A stretch of 64,000 bases of DNA from positions 8,717,001 through 8,781,000 of the forward strand of contig NZ_JAMZEC010000001.1 in NCBI RefSeq assembly GCF_024172185.1, read 5' to 3'. The notes under the pieces are model-generated. The model was given only the letters and a program-made list of their open reading frames with translations. It ran no database searches and had not been told where the DNA came from. The position numbers were made by a program, and so were the translations under genes. This DNA comes from Nonomuraea roseoviolacea subsp. carminata. Its GTDB lineage: Bacteria > Actinomycetota > Actinomycetes > Streptosporangiales > Streptosporangiaceae. This document shows, piece after piece, positions 1-8,276 of the stretch; within the stretch, counting starts at the first letter, position 1, and each line of letters opens with the position of its first letter.

Positions 1-1
1 C

Positions 2-760
2 ACCGCCGGTCCTCTGACAGAGCGCCAGGCGCGTGACTGGGCCGTGCGCGACTACCGGATGTGGCTGCTGCGCGACGGCCCCGCCAAACACAGCCGCATC
101 TACGTCAACTCCGCCCTCACCGCGCTGGACGACTTCTGCACCCGCCGGGGCCTGGGCAAGGCCAACATCGGCCGGGAAGACCTCCCCAAGAACGCGCCCC
201 GCGCACTCGAAGAGCGCGCCCGCATCCGCTGGCTGCGCGCCGTCGAGGCGCACCTGTCCCCACGCAACCGGTGCATCGCGCTGATCCCCTACTACGCCGG
301 CGCACGCATCAGCGAGGTCGTCCGCCTCGACGTCGACGACGTCCACCTGTCGGCCCGCAAGGGCAAGCTGCGCCTGTACGGCAAGGGCGACAAGTTCCGT
401 GAGGTCGACATCCACCCCAAACTCCGCACCGAACTGCAACTCTGGCTCGACGAGCGCCCCAACTGGCCCCACGCCGACGACAACCGAGCCCTGTTCCTCA
501 ACGCCAAGGGCGGACGGCTGACCGCCCGCGCCGCCGGCGGCATCATCGCCGCGATCGCCCAGACGGCCGGGCTGGACGACGCCACCACCGCGCACGTCCT
601 GCGCCACACGCTCGCCACCACCCTGGTCCGTGGCAAGACCGACCTCGTCCTGGTCGCCGAGATCCTCGGCCACGCCCGCCTGGAGACCACCCGCCGCTAT
701 AGCTTGCCCTCCGACAAGGACAAGGAAGACGCCCTCAAACTGATCACGGTTGACCGCTAA
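2..760 (+). CDS. Tyrosine recombinase/integrase, 5'-truncated by window edge
   Basis: The frame is open to the left edge, so the gene starts outside the window; the first internal start is GTG at 44. The visible part has a SAM-like core-binding segment (SRIYVNSALTALDDF) and a complete catalytic domain. The catalytic residues are all visible: Arg in GARISEV, Lys in GKGDKFREV, HxxR in HVLRHTLATT, His in LGHARLETT and the nucleophile Tyr in RRYS. This is the XerC/D-phage integrase family, which does site-specific strand exchange through a 3'-phosphotyrosine. It looks intact at its C-terminus. No att site or tRNA is visible downstream, so any mobile element would lie to the left. Confidence 0.9.
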   Translation, partial: TAGPLTERQARDWAVRDYRMWLLRDGPAKHSRIYVNSALTALDDFCTRRGLGKANIGREDLPKNAPRALEERARIRWLRAVEAHLSPRNRCIALIPYYAGARISEVVRLDVDDVHLSARKGKLRLYGKGDKFREVDIHPKLRTELQLWLDERPNWPHADDNRALFLNAKGGRLTARAAGGIIAAIAQTAGLDDATTAHVLRHTLATTLVRGKTDLVLVAEILGHARLETTRRYSLPSDKDKEDALKLITVDR

Positions 761-945
761 CCGCACGTACGCCTGCCTGCGAAAACGGGCGTCAAGATCG
801 ACTCATGGCCGGTTCTGGCCGTATCTCGGCTGGACCCCAGGTAGAACCCCACGTGCATGGCCCAGTTGAGCCAGGTGCGCTCCCTCATCACCCTCCCTGT
901 CCGTTATGCCCCGACTTTATGGGGTGGAGATGACTCTGCCGGACC

Positions 946-976
946 GATGCGGCGGCGCATCAACCGATCGGTTGAT
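946..976. promoter_or_regulatory. Two adjoining inverted repeats upstream of the heme-binding-like gene
   Basis: The 306-base gap between the integrase and the next start (761-1066) holds no convincing gene. It does hold GATGCG-GCGG-CGCATC (946-961), which runs into the perfect 18-bp palindrome ATCAACCGATCGGTTGAT (959-976), about 90 bases before the ATG at 1067. The AACCGATCGGTT core looks like a TetR-family operator. No TetR gene is adjacent, so the regulator would act from elsewhere. Confidence 0.55.
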
Positions 977-1066
977 CCTGGGCTCGACCATGTTCCCGAT
1001 GGCTGGGAGCGGCTCGGCTGGGACGCTTCAGGAGCCCGATCCGGCCACCCCGAACTGGAGAAGACC

Positions 1067-1603
1067 ATGAGCCGCACCCTCGGCCGCCTGCTCGCCACCG
1101 CCTCGCTGGCGAGCCTCGCCGTCACCGCGCTCGCCGCGGCCCCCGCCCACGCCGCGCCCACCCGCGACGAGCCCGCCGGGCAGGCGGTCGTGCAGAGCGT
1201 CACGCTGTCCGCCGACGCCGCCCTGGAGATCGCCCAGGCCGCGATGCGCGAGGCCGCCAGGCAGAAGCAGCGCGTCACCGTGGTGATCGTCGACCGGTCC
1301 GGCGCCACCCGCCTGGTGGTCAAGGGCGACGGCGCCGGCCCGCAGACCGAGGAGTCGGCCCGCCGCAAGGCCTTCACCGCGGTCTCCTTCGGCAAGGCGA
1401 CCGGCGAGCTCGGCAGGAGCCTGACCGGCGGCCGTCCGAGCATCGCCGACATCCCCGGTACGCTCTTCCTCGCCGGCGGCGTCCCGGTCGCCTCCGGCGG
1501 CGCCCCCATCGCGGGCGTCGGCGTCGGCGGAGCGCCCAGCGGCGACATCGACGAGGCCATCGCCCAGGCCGGCCTCAAAGCGGTCGCCGGCCGGCTCCGC
1601 TGA
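1067..1603 (+). CDS. Secreted GlcG/HbpS-family (DUF336) heme-binding-like protein
   Basis: 178 aa. ATG at 1067 is preferred over an in-frame ATG at 857 because it has GGAGAA 5-10 bases upstream and begins a signal peptide (residues 1-27, ending AHA). The mature part is one GlcG/HbpS domain: LSADAALEIAQAAMREA, then VTVVIVDRSGATRLVV, a central KAFTAVSFGKAT helix and a glycine-rich C-terminus (GGAPIAGVGVGGAP). HbpS of Streptomyces is an extracellular heme-binding redox sensor; the family also includes GlcG. Heme binding here is inferred from the family only. The gene probably forms an operon with the ankyrin gene 31 bases downstream. Confidence 0.8.
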   Translation: MSRTLGRLLATASLASLAVTALAAAPAHAAPTRDEPAGQAVVQSVTLSADAALEIAQAAMREAARQKQRVTVVIVDRSGATRLVVKGDGAGPQTEESARRKAFTAVSFGKATGELGRSLTGGRPSIADIPGTLFLAGGVPVASGGAPIAGVGVGGAPSGDIDEAIAQAGLKAVAGRLR

Positions 1604-1634
1604 CCGGCACGACGAGCAGCCAGGAGGAGGAGCC

Positions 1635-2228
1635 GTGCTCGACCAGGAACTGCTGGCCGCCGCCGCGCGCGGGGACGTCGCCGCCGTCCGCGAGGCGCTC
1701 GCCGCCGGCGCGGACATCGAGGCCCGCGACGCCCAGCGCCGCACGGCCCTGCTGCTGGCCGCGGCGGCCGACCATGTCGAGGTGGCCGAGGTGCTGGTCG
1801 CGGCCGGCGCCGACCCCGACGCGCTCGACTTCCGGCACGACACCCCCTGGCTGGTCACCGGGGTCACGGGCAGCGTCGCGATGCTCAGGGCGCTCCTGCC
1901 CGCCGGGCCCGACCTGACCGTGCGCAACCGCTACGGCGGCGTCTCCCTCATCCCCGCCTGCGAGCGCGGCCACGTGGACTACGTCCGCGAGGTGCTCACG
2001 ACCGGCATCGACGTCGACCACGTCAACGACCTCGGCTGGACCGGCCTGCTGGAGGCCGTCATCCTCGGCGACGGAAGCCGGCCGTACCAGGAGATCGTCG
2101 GCCTGCTCATCGCCGCCGGCGCGGACGTGGACCTCGCCGACGGCGACGGCCTCACCCCGCTCGCCCACGCCACCGCCAAGGGCCAGAGCGAGGTGGCGGC
2201 GCTGCTGCGCGCCGCCGGAGCGCACTGA
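1635..2228 (+). CDS. Ankyrin-repeat protein
   Basis: 197 aa, GTG start behind a strong GGAGGAGGAG. It contains about five ankyrin repeats from residue 2 to the end, with typical loops such as AAGADIEARDAQRRTALLLA, AAGADPDALD and AAGADVDLADGDGLTPLAHA. There is no signal peptide or membrane segment, so it is expected in the cytoplasm as a protein-interaction module. It lies 31 bases after the secreted heme-binding-like gene. Bacterial ankyrin proteins often sit next to oxidative-stress proteins, but the partner is not shown by sequence here. Confidence 0.85.
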   Translation: MLDQELLAAAARGDVAAVREALAAGADIEARDAQRRTALLLAAAADHVEVAEVLVAAGADPDALDFRHDTPWLVTGVTGSVAMLRALLPAGPDLTVRNRYGGVSLIPACERGHVDYVREVLTTGIDVDHVNDLGWTGLLEAVILGDGSRPYQEIVGLLIAAGADVDLADGDGLTPLAHATAKGQSEVAALLRAAGAH

Positions 2229-2268
2229 GCCCGCCGGCTTCATCCTATGCCCGCCGGCTTCGTCCTAT
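2229..2268. repeat. Two tandem 20-bp repeats carrying a -10 element
   Basis: GCCCGCCGGCTTCATCCTAT (2229-2248) is followed directly by the same 20 bases with one change, A to G (2249-2268). The second copy ends in TATGAT (2265-2270), which is a plausible -10 box 10 bases before the ATG at 2281, so the downstream gene may be leaderless. The repeat fills the whole gap between the two genes. Confidence 0.8.
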
Positions 2269-2280
2269 GATCTCGGGCCT

Positions 2281-2910
2281 ATGAGCCAACCGCCCACGCT
2301 GTCCGCCACGGAGATCACCTCGCGACGCCTCGTGCTGCGCAGGGCGGTGCACGCCACCGACCGTGACGCGCTGGTCGAGCTGTCGACCGATCCCGAGGTC
2401 CGCGCGTACCTCGGCGGCCCCCGGCCGCTGGGCGAGGTCGAGCAGCACGTCGACGCGGTCGTGGCCGCGGGCGTCACCTCCTGGCCCGGCAGTTACCTCA
2501 TCGCCGACAACATCACGAACGACGTCCTCGGGACCCTGATGCTCGCCCGCCGGCCGGCCGACAGCCCCGGACACGTCACCGAGGACGGCGGGGAACTGGA
2601 GCTGGGCTACGTCCTGCGGCGCGGCGCGTGGGGCGCGGGGTTCGCGGGCGAGGCCGCGACGGCCGCGTTGCGCGCCGCGGCCGGCGAGCTGCCCGACCAG
2701 CCGGTCCTGCTGGTGACCCAGAGCGCGAACACGCGATCCCTGAAACTCGCCGCCCGGCTCGGCTTCCGCCCGGTCGGCACGTTCGAGGAGTTCGGCGCCG
2801 AGCAGACGCTCTGCACCGCCGCCCTGTCCACGTTCGGAGATGGGGGGGGCACGACGAGCATCCGAACGAAGAGTCCCGTTAGCAGAGCAGCGTTGAGCGG
2901 CTTGCCGTGA
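2281..2910 (+). CDS. GNAT acetyltransferase, RimJ/RimL-like
   Basis: 209 aa. N-terminal SRRLVLRRAVHATDRDALVELSTDPEVRAYLGG is the RimJ/RimL hallmark; acetyl-CoA motif A is degenerate (RGAWGAGFAGEAATAALRAA), followed by NTRSLKLAARLGFRPVGTFEEFG. It should transfer acetyl from acetyl-CoA to an amine, with unknown substrate. After the last family-like strand the frame crosses eight G residues near 2841-2848. The last 25 residues look unlike the family, so an indel in this run could have changed the true C-terminus. Confidence 0.8.
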   Translation: MSQPPTLSATEITSRRLVLRRAVHATDRDALVELSTDPEVRAYLGGPRPLGEVEQHVDAVVAAGVTSWPGSYLIADNITNDVLGTLMLARRPADSPGHVTEDGGELELGYVLRRGAWGAGFAGEAATAALRAAAGELPDQPVLLVTQSANTRSLKLAARLGFRPVGTFEEFGAEQTLCTAALSTFGDGGGTTSIRTKSPVSRAALSGLP

Positions 2911-3060
2911 CTTTCCGCTCAAATGTGTCTCGCCGAAGGGTTTCCGCAGGTCATGACGGATGCAGTCGGGCGGCCTGAACGGCTGTGACACGGGCGGCCT
3001 ACACGCGGTGCGCCTTGCGCCCGGTCGGGCCGGCATCGGCGAGGGCAGCGCTCTGCGACG

Positions 3061-3156
3061 ATGGGGGTCGTGACGGCACGAACGGTGGGCATCGTGGGCT
3101 TGGGCCGAATGGGGCTGACTCTGGCCGCCGGCTTCAGCAGAGTCGTCGAACACTAG
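3061..3156 (+). pseudogene. N-terminal remnant of an NAD(P)-binding dehydrogenase
   Basis: The gap 2911-3247 holds one short reading frame, ATG 3061 or GTG 3070 to TAG 3154. It encodes TARTVGIVGLGRMGLTLAAG, which is the first beta-alpha unit of a Rossmann fold with GxGxMG as in 3-hydroxyisobutyrate or 6-phosphogluconate dehydrogenases. It stops after about 30 residues, and nothing in any frame downstream continues the fold. The upstream GACGATGGGGGTCGTG resembles the leaderless starts at 10608 and 42530, so it may still be transcribed. I read it as the surviving head of a deleted gene. Confidence 0.6.
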
Positions 3157-3247
3157 CGCACGGCGCGGCCGCACACGGGGGTTCGCGGCCCCGGGACCGC
3201 GCGGCTCGTCATGCCCCGAGATCTCCGCTCACCCTGGAGCCGGCCCG

Positions 3248-4177
3248 TCAGGAGAACCAGTTGCCGCCGAGCTCCTGGATGGTCTTGGCGCCCGCGGGCA
3301 CCAGCAGCGCCTCGCTCAGCACCTGGTTGACGCTCTTGGGCGCGTTGACCAGGGCGAACAGGAAGAACGAGCCCCCGTCGGCCGTGCGGAAGCCGAAGAC
3401 CGAACCGTGGCCGGCGAACGCGACGTACATCCCCTTGTTCACCTTGGGGAACGCCTTGCGGCTGTAATTGTCCCTGGCCAGGCGGTAGCCGGAGGCGCCC
3501 TCCTTCTTCTTGTTGTTCCAGAAGTTCAGGTACTCCTTGGCCACGGCGCCCGCCATGGCGTCGTCCATGTCGGTGATGTAGCCGTCGGCGTCGAGCCGCG
3601 GCTTCGGCATCCGCTGCCCCCAGTGGATCGGGGTCGCGACGGCCAGCTTGAACGACTGGCCGGGGGCGCGGAAGAAGGCGAGCACGTGCGGGCGGGCATG
3701 GCCCTTGGTGTCCCGGTAGGTGGTCTGCGCGATGAACCAGTCGCCGATCGGGGGCTGCCGCTCCGGCCGGGGGAGATAGATCGTCGGCTCGCCGGTCAGG
3801 GTGATCGGCTTGTGTCCCGGCTTCCACTTGAAGACCTCGTGGTTGCGTTCGAGGACGCCTTCGTGCAGCGCCGCCTCGACGAACAGCGCTTCGATCCGGG
3901 CGTCCTGCCGCCACCACCTGCGCTGCTTGAGCGTCGCGTTGTACGCGGCCACCCACTGCCGCACGGCCTGCCTGGCCTGAGGGGCGCCCAGCGCCGGCCT
4001 CGTGGGGGAGGGCGTGGCGGCCGGTGAGGAGGACGACGAGGGGGGCTGCGGCGTCGCCGGGGAGGCGGCCGGGGCGGGCGTGGGCGCTCCGGCGGGCCGA
4101 GGGATGAGCCGGGGGACCACGCCGCAGCCGGACAGGCTCACGGCGACGGCCGAGATGATCAGCAGCTTTCCACGCAC
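3248..4177 (-). CDS. Putative lipoprotein of unknown function
   Basis: 309 aa from GTG at 4177, which has GGGGGA 8 bases upstream; an ATG at 4222 also exists but lies before the natural signal sequence. Signal peptide VRGKLLIISAVAVSLSGC has a lipobox (LSGC), so the protein is probably a lipid-anchored extracellular one. A Pro/Ala/Ser linker of about 50 residues follows, then a soluble domain of about 240 residues rich in Trp and Lys (QRRWWRQDAR, EYLNFWNNKKKEG). I do not recognise the domain. The gene runs in the same direction as the DUF4037 gene 75 bases upstream. Confidence 0.75.
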   Translation of the reverse strand: MRGKLLIISAVAVSLSGCGVVPRLIPRPAGAPTPAPAASPATPQPPSSSSSPAATPSPTRPALGAPQARQAVRQWVAAYNATLKQRRWWRQDARIEALFVEAALHEGVLERNHEVFKWKPGHKPITLTGEPTIYLPRPERQPPIGDWFIAQTTYRDTKGHARPHVLAFFRAPGQSFKLAVATPIHWGQRMPKPRLDADGYITDMDDAMAGAVAKEYLNFWNNKKKEGASGYRLARDNYSRKAFPKVNKGMYVAFAGHGSVFGFRTADGGSFFLFALVNAPKSVNQVLSEALLVPAGAKTIQELGGNWFS

Positions 4178-4252
4178 CGGCAAGGTCCCCCACGTCAGGC
4201 AAAGAACAAACAAAGCGAACATATCGGACGCGGGGGGCCGGGCTCGCGAAGG

Positions 4253-5290
4253 TCAGGCCACCAGGCCGAGCGCCGCCGTCGCGACCGCCCGCGCCCGGGA
4301 GGGCGACATCAGCACCTCCACCGAATCCGCCACCTGGTCCACGCACCCCACCAACGGCAGCGCCCTGACCTCCGGATCCGTCACCGCCTCCAGCAACGCC
4401 AGCGCGAACCGGTCACCCCCGATCACCTGGAACGGCCGGTCGTGGAAGGCCCGCACCCGCACATCCAGCTCCTCCGCCAGCCCCAGCCGGTTCTGCGTCG
4501 CCGCCACCCTCCCGTACGCCGCCGACAACCCCGCCTCCCGCTCCCGCCACGTCCGCGCCGCCACCGCCCGCCCGAGCGACTCCCCCAACTCCGCCGACCC
4601 CGGCAGACGCGCCAGCGCGCTGCCCAGCCACTTGGCGTACGGCGGATACCGGCGGCGCAGCAGCAGCGCCAGCCGCATCACCTCCCGCGCCAGCCGCGCC
4701 CCGACCACCGCCGAACCCAGCTCGTCCCCCACCTCACCGCACCGGCCGGGGAACGGCTCCTCCTGCGCGATGCGCCGCCACTGACAGGCCAGCACGTAAC
4801 GCCACACGTCACGCGGATACCAGCGCAGCATCCCCCGCACCGCCTCCAGCCCGTCCGGCAACCCGTCGTGGAACACCTCACCGCAGGTCACCTCCGCCAG
4901 CGCCTGCCACGGCGACGACAACCAGTCCAGCGGCGACATCCCGCCCCGCGGGTCGAACCCGAGCCGCTCCGCCAGCCACTCCCCCAGCTCGGCCACCACC
5001 ACGCCGGGCCGGACGACCCCGTGGTAGCCGAACACCGTCGGCAGCCCGCAGAAGCGCTCCGGCAGGCCCGCCACCACGCGCGCCCGCACCTCCTCCACCT
5101 CGCCGGCCGCCGCGAACACCAGCACCCTCGGGCCCCAGTCGTGGTCGGCGGAGCGGGCCGTGTCGAACGCCAGCACCTCCGAACCCGGCCCGATCAGCGC
5201 GGCGCTGTGCGGCACCGAGCCGACGAGCGGCGCGACGACCTCACCGTAGAAGGCTCGGGAAAGCTCGATACCTGGCACGAAATCGGACAT
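4253..5290 (-). CDS. DUF4037-domain protein, nucleotidyltransferase-like
   Basis: 345 aa from ATG 5290 (MSDFVPGIELSRAFYGEVV), the usual beginning of this family; an upstream in-frame start at 5329 has no ribosome site. Residues about 1-110 resemble the nucleotidyltransferase-like head with GSEVLAFDTARSADHDWGPRV. The middle, WRRIAQEEPFPGRCGEVGDE and LLLRRRYPPYAKWLG, matches DUF4037. Members are thought to be antitoxin- or kanamycin-transferase-like enzymes, but their substrate is unknown. The 17-bp intergenic motif at 5401 lies about 110 bases before its start. Confidence 0.75.
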   Translation of the reverse strand: MSDFVPGIELSRAFYGEVVAPLVGSVPHSAALIGPGSEVLAFDTARSADHDWGPRVLVFAAAGEVEEVRARVVAGLPERFCGLPTVFGYHGVVRPGVVVAELGEWLAERLGFDPRGGMSPLDWLSSPWQALAEVTCGEVFHDGLPDGLEAVRGMLRWYPRDVWRYVLACQWRRIAQEEPFPGRCGEVGDELGSAVVGARLAREVMRLALLLRRRYPPYAKWLGSALARLPGSAELGESLGRAVAARTWREREAGLSAAYGRVAATQNRLGLAEELDVRVRAFHDRPFQVIGGDRFALALLEAVTDPEVRALPLVGCVDQVADSVEVLMSPSRARAVATAALGLVA

Positions 5291-5400
5291 CACTCCGACA
5301 CTGTGCCTCACGGCGAGCCCCGGGCTCACCCGGTTTTTCGCCCGCGCGTTCGATGGTGGGTTTTCCGGTTGTGGACCGATCGGAAAAAGTCAGCCCGTCA

Positions 5401-5417
5401 CCTTTACTTTGTAGATT
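5401..5417. repeat. 17-bp interspersed motif, copy 1
   Basis: CCTTTACTTTGTAGATT matches the consensus CCTTTACAAAGTAGATC at 13 of 17 positions. It abuts the stop codon of the minus-strand acetyltransferase gene (5418-5420) and lies upstream of the DUF4037 gene. The core TTTAC-nnn-GTAGA is a quasi-palindrome. Other copies are at 8260, 23685, 29870 and 35118, all in the same orientation. Confidence 0.65.
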
Positions 5418-6152
5418 TCATACGACGTGCGTGGCCAGCACCCGCATGCGCCGGTAGCCGAGCCGCTCGTACACCCCGATCGCCGCCGGGTTGTCGTCGT
5501 CCACCATGAGGGCCGCCCGGCCGTGGGCCGCCACGAGCCGCCGCGTCACCCATCGGCACACCCGCTCCGCCAGCCCCCGGCCCCGCAGCTCCCGGACCGT
5601 GGCCACCCCGGCCAGGAACCCCACCGACGGCGCGCTCCACGCGTCGGCCGCCACCGCCGCCAGCCGCCCCCGCACCCGCGTGCCCGCCCAGCGGCGCACG
5701 CCGGGCGCACCCGGCACCGCGTACGAGGTCGGCGCGTGCTCGGCCAGCAGCGCCGACACCTCCCCCTCGGCCTCGCCGCCCAGCCACTCCACCTCACCGT
5801 CCGCGTCCGTGGTCCCGGGGCCGCCGGGCAGGCTCATCCAGGAGAAGCCGCCCGCCACCTCCAGCCCGTCGATCCTCGCCGCCACCTCGGCCATCAGCCC
5901 GGCCTCGCCGAACGGCCGGTACGACGGACCCAGCTCGGCCAGCGCGTGCCGCACCAGCTCGGCGGCGTCGGCCGGATCGCCCCACACGCCGACGCGGTCA
6001 CGCCGCGACACCCGCGGCGCGGCGCCCACCACGGCCTCCCCCAGGGCCCATGCCCGAGCGCCGCCCGTCAGGTTCTGCGCCGCCCACACCGGCAGGTCGT
6101 CGTCACCGCACGCGGCCCGCAGCTCGGCCACGGACCTCAGCTCACGCACCAC
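5418..6152 (-). CDS. GNAT family N-acetyltransferase
   Basis: 244 aa, GTG start. The C-terminal half carries the acetyl-CoA motif VATVRELRGRGLAERVCRWV, then MVDDDNPAAIGVYERLGYRR, which is typical of a mycothiol-synthase-like or FR47-type GNAT. The N-terminal half (residues 1-110) is a degenerate first GNAT lobe. The substrate is not evident. The start lies four bases after the purB stop, so it is probably cotranscribed with purB. The gene ends directly at the 17-bp motif. Confidence 0.8.
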   Translation of the reverse strand: MVRELRSVAELRAACGDDDLPVWAAQNLTGGARAWALGEAVVGAAPRVSRRDRVGVWGDPADAAELVRHALAELGPSYRPFGEAGLMAEVAARIDGLEVAGGFSWMSLPGGPGTTDADGEVEWLGGEAEGEVSALLAEHAPTSYAVPGAPGVRRWAGTRVRGRLAAVAADAWSAPSVGFLAGVATVRELRGRGLAERVCRWVTRRLVAAHGRAALMVDDDNPAAIGVYERLGYRRMRVLATHVV

Positions 6153-6156
6153 CGCG

Positions 6157-7587
6157 TCACAGGATGGCGCCGGGACGGTAGGCGGCCGCCTCCGGATGGG
6201 CGGCGACCACCTCGGCCACCTGCCGCGCCACGGCCTCCACCTGACCGGCCGCCGCGCCGGTGAACGACACCCGGTCGGCCAGCAGCGCCTCCAGCGCCGT
6301 CCGGTCCAGCGGGAAGCGCTCGTCGGCGGCGAGCCGGTCGAGCAGCTCGTTGTCGGCCCCGCGCGAGCGCATGTCGAGCGCCGACGCCACCGCGTGCTCC
6401 TTGATCAGCTCGTGCGCCGTCTCGCGGCCCACCCCGGCGCGCACCGCCGCCATCAGCATCTTCGTCGTGGCCAGGAACGGCAGGTAGCGGTCCAGCTCGG
6501 CGGCGATGACCGCGGGGAACGCGCCGAACTCGTCCAGGACCGTCAGCATGGTCTCCACCAGGCCGTCGAAGGCGAAGAACGCGTCCGGCAGCGCCACCCG
6601 GCGCACCACCGAGCACGACACGTCGCCCTCGTTCCACTGGTCGCCGGCCAGCTCCCCCACCATGGAGGCGTAGCCGCGCAGCACCACGGCCAGGCCGTTG
6701 ACGCGCTCGCAGGAGCGGGTGTTCATCTTGTGCGGCATCGCCGAGGAGCCGACCTGGCCCTCCTTGAAGCCCTCGGTGACCAGCTCGTGCCCGGCCATCA
6801 GCCGGATCGTCTTGGCCAGCGACGACGGGGCCGCGGCGAGCTGCACCAGCGCCGAGACGACCTCGTAGTCCAGGGAACGCGGGTAGACCTGGCCGACGCT
6901 GGTCAGCCGGTGCTCGAAGCCCAGGTGGGCCGCGACCCGGCCCTCCAGCTCGGCCAGCCGCGACTCCTCGCCGCCGAGCAGGTCGAGCATGTCCTGGGCG
7001 GTGCCGACCGGGCCCTTGATGCCGCGCAGCGGGTAGCGGGCGATGAGCTCCTCCAGCCGCCGGTAGGCGACCAGCAGCTCGTCGGCGGCCGAGGCGAACC
7101 GCTTGCCCAGCGTCGTGGCCTGCGCCGCGACGTTGTGGGAACGGCCGGCGACCACGCTCTCGCGGTGCTCCTCGGCCAGCGCCGCCAGCCGGGCCAGCAG
7201 CGCCACCACGCGGTCGCGCACCAGCAGCAGGCTGTCGCGGATCTGCAGCTGCTCGACGTTCTCGGTCAGGTCGCGCGAGGTCATGCCCTTGTGGACCTGC
7301 TCGTGGCCGGCCAGCGCGTTGAACTCCTCGATGCGGGCCTTCACGTCGTGCCGGGTCACCCGCTCGCGGGCCGCGATCGAGTCGAGGTCGACCTGCTCCA
7401 GCACCTTCTCGTAGTCGGCGGCCGCCTCCTGCGGCACGGCCACCCCCAGCTCGGCCTGGGCGCGCAGCACCGCCAGCCACAGCCGCCGCTCGGCGACGAC
7501 CTTGTACTCGGGCGACCACAGCCGGGCGAGCTGCGGCGAGGCGTAGCGGGCGGCCAGAACATCGGGGATACGCGGCTTCGACGTCAC
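6157..7587 (-). CDS. purB: Adenylosuccinate lyase
   Basis: 476 aa from GTG 7587 (VTSKPRIPDVLAARYASPQL). It splits adenylosuccinate to AMP and SAICAR to AICAR, both with release of fumarate, in purine synthesis. Family marks: TSRDLTEN, the general-acid region RSHNVAAQATT and the signature loop GSSAMPHKMNT, near residue 270. The longer open frame upstream is antisense to the acetyltransferase gene and not coding. A TAGACT box lies 8 bases before GTG, suggesting a leaderless message. The GNAT gene downstream is probably cotranscribed. Confidence 0.95.
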   Translation of the reverse strand: MTSKPRIPDVLAARYASPQLARLWSPEYKVVAERRLWLAVLRAQAELGVAVPQEAAADYEKVLEQVDLDSIAARERVTRHDVKARIEEFNALAGHEQVHKGMTSRDLTENVEQLQIRDSLLLVRDRVVALLARLAALAEEHRESVVAGRSHNVAAQATTLGKRFASAADELLVAYRRLEELIARYPLRGIKGPVGTAQDMLDLLGGEESRLAELEGRVAAHLGFEHRLTSVGQVYPRSLDYEVVSALVQLAAAPSSLAKTIRLMAGHELVTEGFKEGQVGSSAMPHKMNTRSCERVNGLAVVLRGYASMVGELAGDQWNEGDVSCSVVRRVALPDAFFAFDGLVETMLTVLDEFGAFPAVIAAELDRYLPFLATTKMLMAAVRAGVGRETAHELIKEHAVASALDMRSRGADNELLDRLAADERFPLDRTALEALLADRVSFTGAAAGQVEAVARQVAEVVAAHPEAAAYRPGAIL

Positions 7588-7704
7588 GTCGGACAAGTCT
7601 ATGCACTGCCTCCCGGTCCACCGGCTCCCCCCACCCGCGCGGCCTGTGAGAAGATCCCTCCCAGTTCGCGCCGGTTGAGGATGGAAGGATCGTGGAGGGG
7701 GACG

Positions 7705-8256
7705 ATGTTCGCCACATCGCTGGGTGAGGACGGCGCGGAGCTGCGCCCGCTGGAGCCGTGGCAGGCCGAGGAGTTCCTCGCCCACATCGACCGGGGCCGG
7801 GAGTTCATCGGCCAGTTCGTCGGCCTGCCCGACGTCGTCAAGGACCTGGACTCCAGCCGCGCCTACCTGCGGTCGTACGCGGAGAAGGCCGTGAACGACA
7901 CGGGCCGCATCTACGGCATCTGGTCCGACGGCAAGCTGGTGGGCGGCGTGATGTTCCGGGTCATGGACCTGCGGCACGGCTCGGCCGAGGCCGGTTGCTG
8001 GCTGGAGCCGTCGGCCGCCGGCCGGGGCCTGGTGACCCGGGCGGCGCGCGCCATCATCGACTGGGCCTTCGCCGAGCGGGGCCTGTACCGGGTGGAGTGG
8101 CAGGTCGCGGCCGGCAACAAGCCGAGCATCGCGGTGGCCCGGCGGCTCGGGATGACCAAGGAGGGCGTGCTGCGCGGCAGCTACCTGTATCGGGGACAGC
8201 GCCATGACATCGAGGTGTGGTCCGTGCTGGCGCCGGAGTGGTCCGCGTCCCGCTGA
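7705..8256 (+). CDS. RimL-like ribosomal-protein-serine acetyltransferase
   Basis: 183 aa, ATG 7705 with GGAGGGG 5-11 bases upstream. Whole-length RimL/RimJ type: ELRPLEPWQAEEFLAHIDRG at the front, ETGCWLEP-like core (EAGCWLEPSAAGRGLVTRAA) as acetyl-CoA loop, and the family ending NKPSIAVARRLGMTKEGVLR with VWSVLAPEW. RimL acetylates the N-terminal Ser of ribosomal L12; paralogues modify other proteins or drugs. It is divergent from purB with a 117-base gap. The 17-bp motif follows 3 bases after its stop. Confidence 0.85.
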   Translation: MFATSLGEDGAELRPLEPWQAEEFLAHIDRGREFIGQFVGLPDVVKDLDSSRAYLRSYAEKAVNDTGRIYGIWSDGKLVGGVMFRVMDLRHGSAEAGCWLEPSAAGRGLVTRAARAIIDWAFAERGLYRVEWQVAAGNKPSIAVARRLGMTKEGVLRGSYLYRGQRHDIEVWSVLAPEWSASR

Positions 8257-8259
8257 GCG

Positions 8260-8276
8260 CCTTTACAGTGTAGATT
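8260..8276. repeat. 17-bp interspersed motif, copy 2
   Basis: CCTTTACAGTGTAGATT sits between two convergent genes. It overlaps the 3' end of the minus-strand TMEM175 gene, so that the last codons and the TAA stop of that gene come from the motif itself. This suggests that the motif arrived at, or replaced, the original gene end. Confidence 0.65.

Noticed and set aside
857..1066. Upstream start of the HbpS-like gene
   Set aside because: The 70 extra residues have no homology and would bury the signal peptide; ATG 1067 has a ribosome site.
5491..7704. Long N-terminal extension of the RimL-like gene
   Set aside because: The frame runs antisense through purB and a GNAT gene; the natural start is ATG 7705 with a ribosome site.
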